From: Cylindrobasidium torrendii FP15055 ss-10
Lineage: Eukaryota; Basidiomycota; Agaricomycetes; Agaricales; Physalacriaceae
Direction: 5' to 3'
Assembly (NCBI GenBank): GCA_000934385.1
Contig: KN880470.1
Location: 83,646-147,645, forward strand
Length of the DNA: 64,000 nt
The translations under genes were made by a program, and so were the position numbers. Positions within the stretch are counted from its first letter, which is position 1, and each line of letters begins with the position of its first letter. Positions 58,757-64,000 of the stretch are shown in pieces. Below the pieces are notes generated by a model that saw only the letters and a program-made list of their open reading frames with translations, was not told the origin of the DNA and made no database searches.

Positions 58757-59190
58757 ATGCGTTACATTGCTGCCTACCTGCTCCTCCAGACCGCTGGAAA
58801 CGCCTCCCCTTCCGCGGCCGACATCAAGAAGGTCCTCTCCGCTGGCGGTGTCGAGGTTGACGAGGAGCGCCTCTCCAGCCTGATCTCCGAGCTCGAGGGC
58901 AAGGACATCAACACTCTCATCACTGAGGGCAACAGCAAGCTTGCTTCCGTGCGTGGCCTTGCTCCTAATGTCCTCAGCGTCCTTATATCTGCTTTAGGTC
59001 CCATCCGGTGGAGGAGGTGGAGGTGCTGCACCCGCTGCTGGTGGTGCCGCCCCTGCTGCCGCTGCCGAGAAGGTCGAGGAGAAGAAGGAGGAGGAGAAGG
59101 TTCGTATCCATTTTCAAGACATCGCCCACTTTCTGACCATCATACAAGGAGGAGTCCGACGACGACATGGGCTTCGGTCTGTTCGACTAA
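58757..59190 (+). CDS. RPP2: 60S acidic ribosomal stalk protein P2
   Basis: A stalk protein that binds P0 as a P1-P2 heterodimer and recruits translation factors. [20 protein letters not shown] then [20 protein letters not shown] and [18 protein letters not shown] form the dimerisation domain. After an intron the Gly/Ala hinge [20 protein letters not shown] follows, then an acidic [10 protein letters not shown] and, beyond a second intron, [13 protein letters not shown], the universal stalk C-terminus. Length is about 110 residues, as expected. Two introns (58950-58997 and 59101-59150, approximate). Confidence 0.96.
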
Positions 59191-59289
59191 ATGCACTCAT
59201 GTATCATAGCACCATTCCTGCTGTACATCTATGTTATTGCATATGTAGAAAAGTGCAAAACTCCCCATCCTGGCTCGAATTTCTCCGTC

Positions 59290-59323
59290 CGGACCGCGAA
59301 CGGTCCGCTTGTCTAGTATATAA
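59290..59323 (+). promoter_or_regulatory. Dyad CGGACCG/CGGTCCG and TATA box of the PEBP gene
   Basis: CGGACCG (59290-59296), spacer CGAA, CGGTCCG (59301-59307), then TATATAA at 59317-59323, 42 bases before the ATG. The dyad contains CGG and CCG half-sites like those read by Zn2Cys6 regulators. Confidence 0.5.
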
Positions 59324-59364
59324 GACTCATGCATGAGCAAGCTGCACACTTACCACCATCTCCC

Positions 59365-60068
59365 ATGTCTGCCGATCCCCTCACTGGTGTTGTCGACGCG
59401 CTCAAGCATGCATCGATTATTCCCGATGTCGTGCCAGACGACTTTGCTCCTACTGTCCTGTTCAGCATCATCTTTCCCAACGGCAAAGAAGTCTTAACTG
59501 GCCAAGAATGGACTGTGGAGGATTCGCTCGAGGAGCCCAATATCAACTTCACTCCGATGCAGAATACTGGTAGCGACGACGAACCGAGCTATACGCTTGT
59601 CATGACCGACCCAGACGCACCGTCGAGGGCAGAGCCAATTTATCGCGAGTTCAGACATTGGGTTGTACGTTACGCGCGTGTCTTGTTCGACGGTCTAGTC
59701 TCACGCAGATATTAGATCACAGGTCTCAAAGCACCTGCGCTCACTTCGTCCGAGACGGCGAATCCTCTGGCTACCAAACCCAAGGCGTCGACGACACCGT
59801 ATAGACCTCCTGGGCCCCGTCCGAAGAGTGGGTGGCACAGATACAGTGAGCAGCAACTTTGGGATTCAATGGACGGCGGCCTGATGTGTATGCAGCTTTC
59901 CTGCTCTTCCAAGAGCCATCTGGAGGCTTCACTATCCCGCAGGGTGCACCCGAGTATGGAGCAGAGCTTGAGCAGCGTCGCAGTTGGAAGGCTGTTGATT
60001 TTGGAAAGCAGTATGGGCTTACGTTGGTGGGCGCGACGTATTTCTTGGTTCATTCAAAGGATGATTGA
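59365..60068 (+). CDS. Phosphatidylethanolamine-binding protein family (PEBP)
   Basis: A PEBP-fold protein of about 200 residues; fungal members include the carboxypeptidase Y inhibitor Tfs1. [20 protein letters not shown] then [20 protein letters not shown]. The first ligand-site motif is [20 protein letters not shown] (DPDxP), followed by FRHWV and, over an intron, [13 protein letters not shown]. The second motif [16 protein letters not shown] (GxHR) is followed by an intron and [11 protein letters not shown]. The C-terminus has [20 protein letters not shown]. Two introns. There is no signal peptide. The ligand and role are not determined. Confidence 0.9.
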
Positions 60069-60732
60069 AGTATCTGCGTCATTTGCAAATGAAAGTACAA
60101 TGTATTCCGAGCTTGCATCAAAAATGGGTGACTGTTAGTCCTTGAAGACATCGACTCCCTTTAGGTGGTTGGGACTATGTCCTTTCTTCCGGCCCGAACA
60201 CCCGAATCTCTCACTTTACCCCATCACGGTCAGCGAATGTCTCCCGATAACACGCATCCTCGAACCATTCTTACAGCTTCCTTTCACTCTGGGACCCCCT
60301 CTTGAACTGTGCAGCGAGTCAAGTGAACAGTGTGCCCTCGCGACGAGGCACAGAATTAAGCGTTACCCGCAAAACAGGCTCTGTTTGGACATTCTCTTCG
60401 TTTTCACAAGGCCGTGTGTCTAAACCAGCTTTGCTCATCGCTTCCCCTGGTCCTAAAATTGTCAACTTACTGCAGCTGAGACTGTCGACATCGATACGCT
60501 TCTCCTTCCATCTACCGATAGACATTGCGCCAGTGTTCTATGCACCATACTTGTTTGTGGAGATAGGCATCTGACGCAGGATCAATGCAAAATAGACACT
60601 TGAAGCAAACTTGAAGCCTATGAGCCGCGTGTAGCAGAGTTCCTTACATCGGAACGTGCCTCTCAGCGTAGGCTGTAGTCTATATAAAGGGATGAGGGGT
60701 TCTGCGTTCATAGCCTGTCGTCCTTTGCCACC
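60069..60732. other. Intergenic region, alpha-amylase promoter
   Basis: No gene. TATATAAA at 60681-60688 lies 45 bases before the alpha-amylase transcription unit's ATG. Confidence 0.55.
60681..60688 (+). promoter_or_regulatory. TATA box of the alpha-amylase gene
   Basis: TATATAAA followed by a short leader; the start codon context is GCCACCATGG. Confidence 0.65.
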
Positions 60733-63040
60733 ATGGCTTTCCTTGGTTTGCTTTTGTTATACCTGCCTCTCATCCTGGCGGCGCCTGCTATCCTGGAGAG
60801 GGCACCCAGCGCACAAAACAAAGTCATCATCCAGATGTTCGAATGGACTTGGGATAGCATCGCGTCTGAGTGCACCGACTTTATCGGTCCTGCTGGGTAT
60901 GGCTACGTGCAAGGTAAGATGGTCCCGTTGAAGAGGTGCAATGATTGACATCGCTTTACATACTACTAGTGAGCCCGCCAGCTGAGCATGTCACTGGCGA
61001 CGCCTGGTGGACCGACTATCAGCCCGTTTCATACCAGCTCATCTCGAAACGCGGCACTCGCGCCCAGTTTGCTTCGTACGTGGTCTATGCCCTCACCGCG
61101 CAATCAAACGCTGAAGAAAATGCAACAGCATGATCTCTACTTGCCACGCCGCAGGCGTGAATGTTATAGCAGGTACGTCCCTCAAAACAGTTTGAAGTGA
61201 CTAAGGCGACTGACTGTGGTCTTGCAGATACCATCCTTAACCATATGGCGGGAAGCGACTCAGGCTCTGGAGTGGCTGGTTCGAGCTTTACACACTACAA
61301 CTATCCGGGAATCTATCAGACGCAGGTGAGATGGTTGCCCGAGACTGGGTTCATTGCTAAATCGCATTATAGGACTTCCATCATTGTGGTCTGACATCTG
61401 ACGATGATATCGAGGACTACACAAACTTGGCCCAAATTCAGACCTGCGAGCTCGTCAATTTGGCTGAGTAAGCAATCCCTTGAAGCCGGAAGAGCGTGAT
61501 GTTAACATTGAGCTAGCTTAGCCACGGAGACTGAGTATGTTCGCGCGACGTTGTCGACATACGTGAATGACCTTGTGTCGCTTGGCGTCGACGGTCTTCG
61601 CCTCGACGCGGCAAAGCGTACGTTAATCCCCCATGGTCCCGGTCATCATACTCACTCAACTCACCAGATATTGCCTCATCTGACATTTCCAACATTCTCA
61701 GCCGTGTCAATGGCTCTGTTTACATCACACAAGAAGTGATTTACGATGCAAGCGGTCCAGCTGGCTCACTTCCCGCCGACTATGTGGGCAATGGAAATGT
61801 GCAGGAATTCCGCTTCACCTACACTGTCCGGGATGCATTTAACAACGGTGACATATCCGGACTGGAGGACCTCGAAAGCAAAGGCTGGATCTCCGGTTCC
61901 GACGCTAACGTCTTTGTCGCCAACCATGACACCGAGCGCGACGGTTCGTCTCTGAACTCGAACTCCGCAAATAATGTCTATGTTACCGCTACCATCTTCT
62001 CCCTCGCACATCCTTATGGTTCGCCCACGGTCCTCTCTAGCTTTAGCTTTTCCAGCTCCGATGACGGCGCGCCAAATGGCGGCGTTGGGACATGCAGTGG
62101 GACAGGTGGTGCGAATGGATGGCTATGCCAGCATCGCTGGACCGCATTCAGCGGTATGGTTGGGTTCAGGAATAATGCAGGGAGCACTGCTCTCACAAAC
62201 TGGCAGTCTCCACAGGGAGACCGGATTGCTTTCGAGCGTGGTGCGTTACTTCTCCTTCTTTGTGCGTACAGAATTTCTGAGTCGAATGATAGACGGTACT
62301 GGATTCGTGGCGATCAACAACGATAATGCGGCCTGGACGGGGACGTTCACAACTTCTCTTGCGGATGGATCGTACTGTGATGTGATCACTGGCACTGCAA
62401 GCAGCGGATCCTGCACGGGAGATTCGTGCGTTCTCTTTTCTTCATCGCATGTGTCACATTGACCGAAGACATTTGTTAGGTATACCGTTTCTGGAGGCTC
62501 CTTCTCCGCGACTGTTGCTGCTCGTAGCGCTGTGGCCATCCACACTGGTGCAACTGGCACCGGTAGTGGGAATGGCGGCGGCGGAGACCCTGGAGCTGTT
62601 GCCGTGACGTTCGAAGAGACTGCAACGACCTCGCTCGGTGAGGTATTGTCCAGGAGACAGTCAATGACGATACTAGTGTAATGACTTTGGCTCTTAGAAC
62701 ATTTACCTGGTCGGCAGCACTTCCCAATTAGGATCTTGGGCGCCCGCAAGCGCTGTGAGTATCTCTTCCTTTGAAATCATTGCCCTGCTGAATGAGAGGC
62801 GTAGATCGCGCTGTCGTCCGCAGACTACCCCGTCTGGTCGGTGACCCTCAACATCGCTGCAGGAACAACTTTCGAATACAAGTTCATCCGCAAAGAGAGC
62901 GATGGGACGGTGAGCTTTTGTCTTGGACTATTGTTCTCGAATTAATGAGTCTTCAGTATCAGTGGGAGTCGGACCCCAACCGCTCAGCAACTGTCAGCTC
63001 GTCGGATGATACCCAGACGCTCACCTCGTCTTGGAAATAA
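60733..63040 (+). CDS. Secreted alpha-amylase (GH13) with CBM20 starch-binding domain
   Basis: Hydrolyses internal alpha-1,4 bonds of starch outside the cell. Signal peptide [19 protein letters not shown]. The catalytic barrel starts [65 protein letters not shown] joins to [20 protein letters not shown] (region I). [12 protein letters not shown] holds the nucleophile Asp, [18 protein letters not shown] the acid/base Glu, and [12 protein letters not shown] the third Asp. A Gly-rich linker ([12 protein letters not shown]) leads to CBM20: [52 protein letters not shown] and [20 protein letters not shown]. About ten introns. The [10 protein letters not shown] and NHDTER motifs match actinobacterial/animal amylases (GH13_32-like), not the Aspergillus type. 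Confidence 0.94.
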
Positions 63041-63717
63041 AGGGAATAGGTCTCGTTCACGATTCTTGAGCTTGAGCTATGTAGACGACCGTTTCTTTAC
63101 ATCTGTAAATTTGGAAATCATTGCGAACGAAAACTACATGCCCCATGCTTCGTTTTTGCCGTGTCGATTTTCGTGACGACTTGCGCTGGACCGGACGCAA
63201 AATATTCCCGAGTGCAATGCCGGGAGGCTCGCTCAGTCTCCATTGTGCATCCCTCCAACTTGATGCAGCAGCATGATGACCGACATTTCAGCCAAGCGTG
63301 CGCCGGGATAGTGAGAAAAGGAACAACGGCGAGTAGGCTACTCAACTTCTTGCCGCTTTATCGCGGTTACCCACAGGCATTCTATGTAGTTGATAAACAA
63401 GCAAGCTATTATTCGCAGCCACCTCATCCGACAGTGGCAATACTATGTTCGTCAATGTCGATGACTAGATTATTGTATACATGCACCAGATACGAGCGCT
63501 GTGTCCCGTTGCTGGACTGAATATCAATCATACTATTCAGCTCAACCCTCACTTTACCTCCAACTGTCAGCAAAGCTCCACGCGCCAACGTTCTACTTCA
63601 GGCAGGCATTGGTCAATCTGTATTGCGGCAAAAGCTTTTCATATTGTTCTTCGACTGTAATCAGCGATGCATGCCGCTACCTGGCAATGCTTCACTGTGT
63701 TCTACTAAGCTAGCGAC
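63041..63717. other. Intergenic region
   Basis: No gene recognised. Confidence 0.45.
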
Positions 63718-63972
63718 CTATTCATCTCGCGGCCGACGGATCGCTGGGTTCAACCGCTCCTCTTCCTCTAATTCGGCAAGAGTCCTTTCAAGTATTTCTG
63801 CCATTGTCATTGGTCGCACCCGAGGGAGTAAAGCCCGTGGGGTGCGAAATCTAATGCGCCATTGCTTATCCTCCTCGTTGTCATCCGCATCCTCGCTAAC
63901 GGCCGCCTGTGTATAGAAGTCCCGTGCGCTCTTAGGAATGACAGAGACTGGAGATGGTCTCTTTCGAGGCAT
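63718..63972 (-). CDS. Small hypothetical protein, 84 residues
   Basis: An ATG-to-TAG frame starting MPRKRPSPVSVIPKSARDFY with an acidic middle (SEDADDNEEDKQW) and an amphipathic helix MTMAEILERTLAELEEEERL, ending RRPRDE. I do not recognise a family. Composition and charge pattern look like a real small protein. Its promoter lies at or beyond the window edge, and the gene may have further exons outside. Confidence 0.5.
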   Translation of the reverse strand: MPRKRPSPVSVIPKSARDFYTQAAVSEDADDNEEDKQWRIRFRTPRALLPRVRPMTMAEILERTLAELEEEERLNPAIRRPRDE

Positions 63973-64000
63973 TGGCGCACGAAATAAAAGGATATTCGAG

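Overview
The window is nuclear DNA of a filamentous basidiomycete, most likely an Agaricomycete; I cannot fix the genus. The evidence is many short introns of about 45-60 bases, basidiomycete-type gene models (a large family of berberine-bridge-like oxidases, a class II myosin with a very long tail, DUF6589 proteins, an AA9 copper oxygenase) and compact gene spacing. All coding regions were assembled by eye from exon reading frames and GT-AG junctions, so minor exon boundaries remain provisional. I count 26 protein genes and one U6 snRNA gene.

Layout. 1-13.5 kb: TAF10, an FAD monooxygenase, COQ1 hexaprenyl/polyprenyl diphosphate synthase, a DUF3429 mitochondrial membrane protein, a secreted FAD-linked oxidase and an unrecognised 336-residue protein. 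14.5-29 kb, all on the minus strand: YKT6 SNARE, glycogen debranching enzyme, a makorin-type RING ligase, HFI1/ADA1 (SAGA), an AA9-like secreted protein and RPC53 (RNA polymerase III). 35.6-44.6 kb, all on the plus strand: XPT1, mitoferrin, an F-box-like protein, a SET-domain protein and an unrecognised basic protein. 46-53.6 kb: myosin II heavy chain. 54.5-63 kb: an MFS transporter, U6 snRNA, RPS15, RPP2, a PEBP protein and an alpha-amylase with CBM20. A small unrecognised gene closes the window.

The outstanding feature is a 6.7-kb composite DNA element at 28,906-35,586. It has terminal inverted repeats of about 170 bp and is flanked by a 10-bp direct repeat (AGCCGATCGC). It carries two intact convergent genes whose stops are 14 bases apart: a 1031-residue DUF6589 protein, the candidate transposase, and a RecQ-type helicase that ends in a bromodomain. 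Each terminus holds a 55-base hairpin. The two hairpins share their outer clamp and length, but their stems differ by paired, compensating changes. The element sits in the roughly 100-bp divergent promoter between RPC53 and XPT1. The arrangement suggests a helicase-assisted DNA transposon whose bromodomain could read acetylated promoter chromatin. It may belong to a helicase-bearing Academ-like lineage, which I cannot test here.

Other points of note: paired ACGCGT boxes upstream of myosin II, very small exons in XPT1 (7 nt) and the FAD oxidase (23 nt), a GA splice donor in the FAD oxidase, loss of the usual second-sphere His and Gln in the AA9-like protein, and an alpha-amylase of actinobacterial (GH13_32-like) type.
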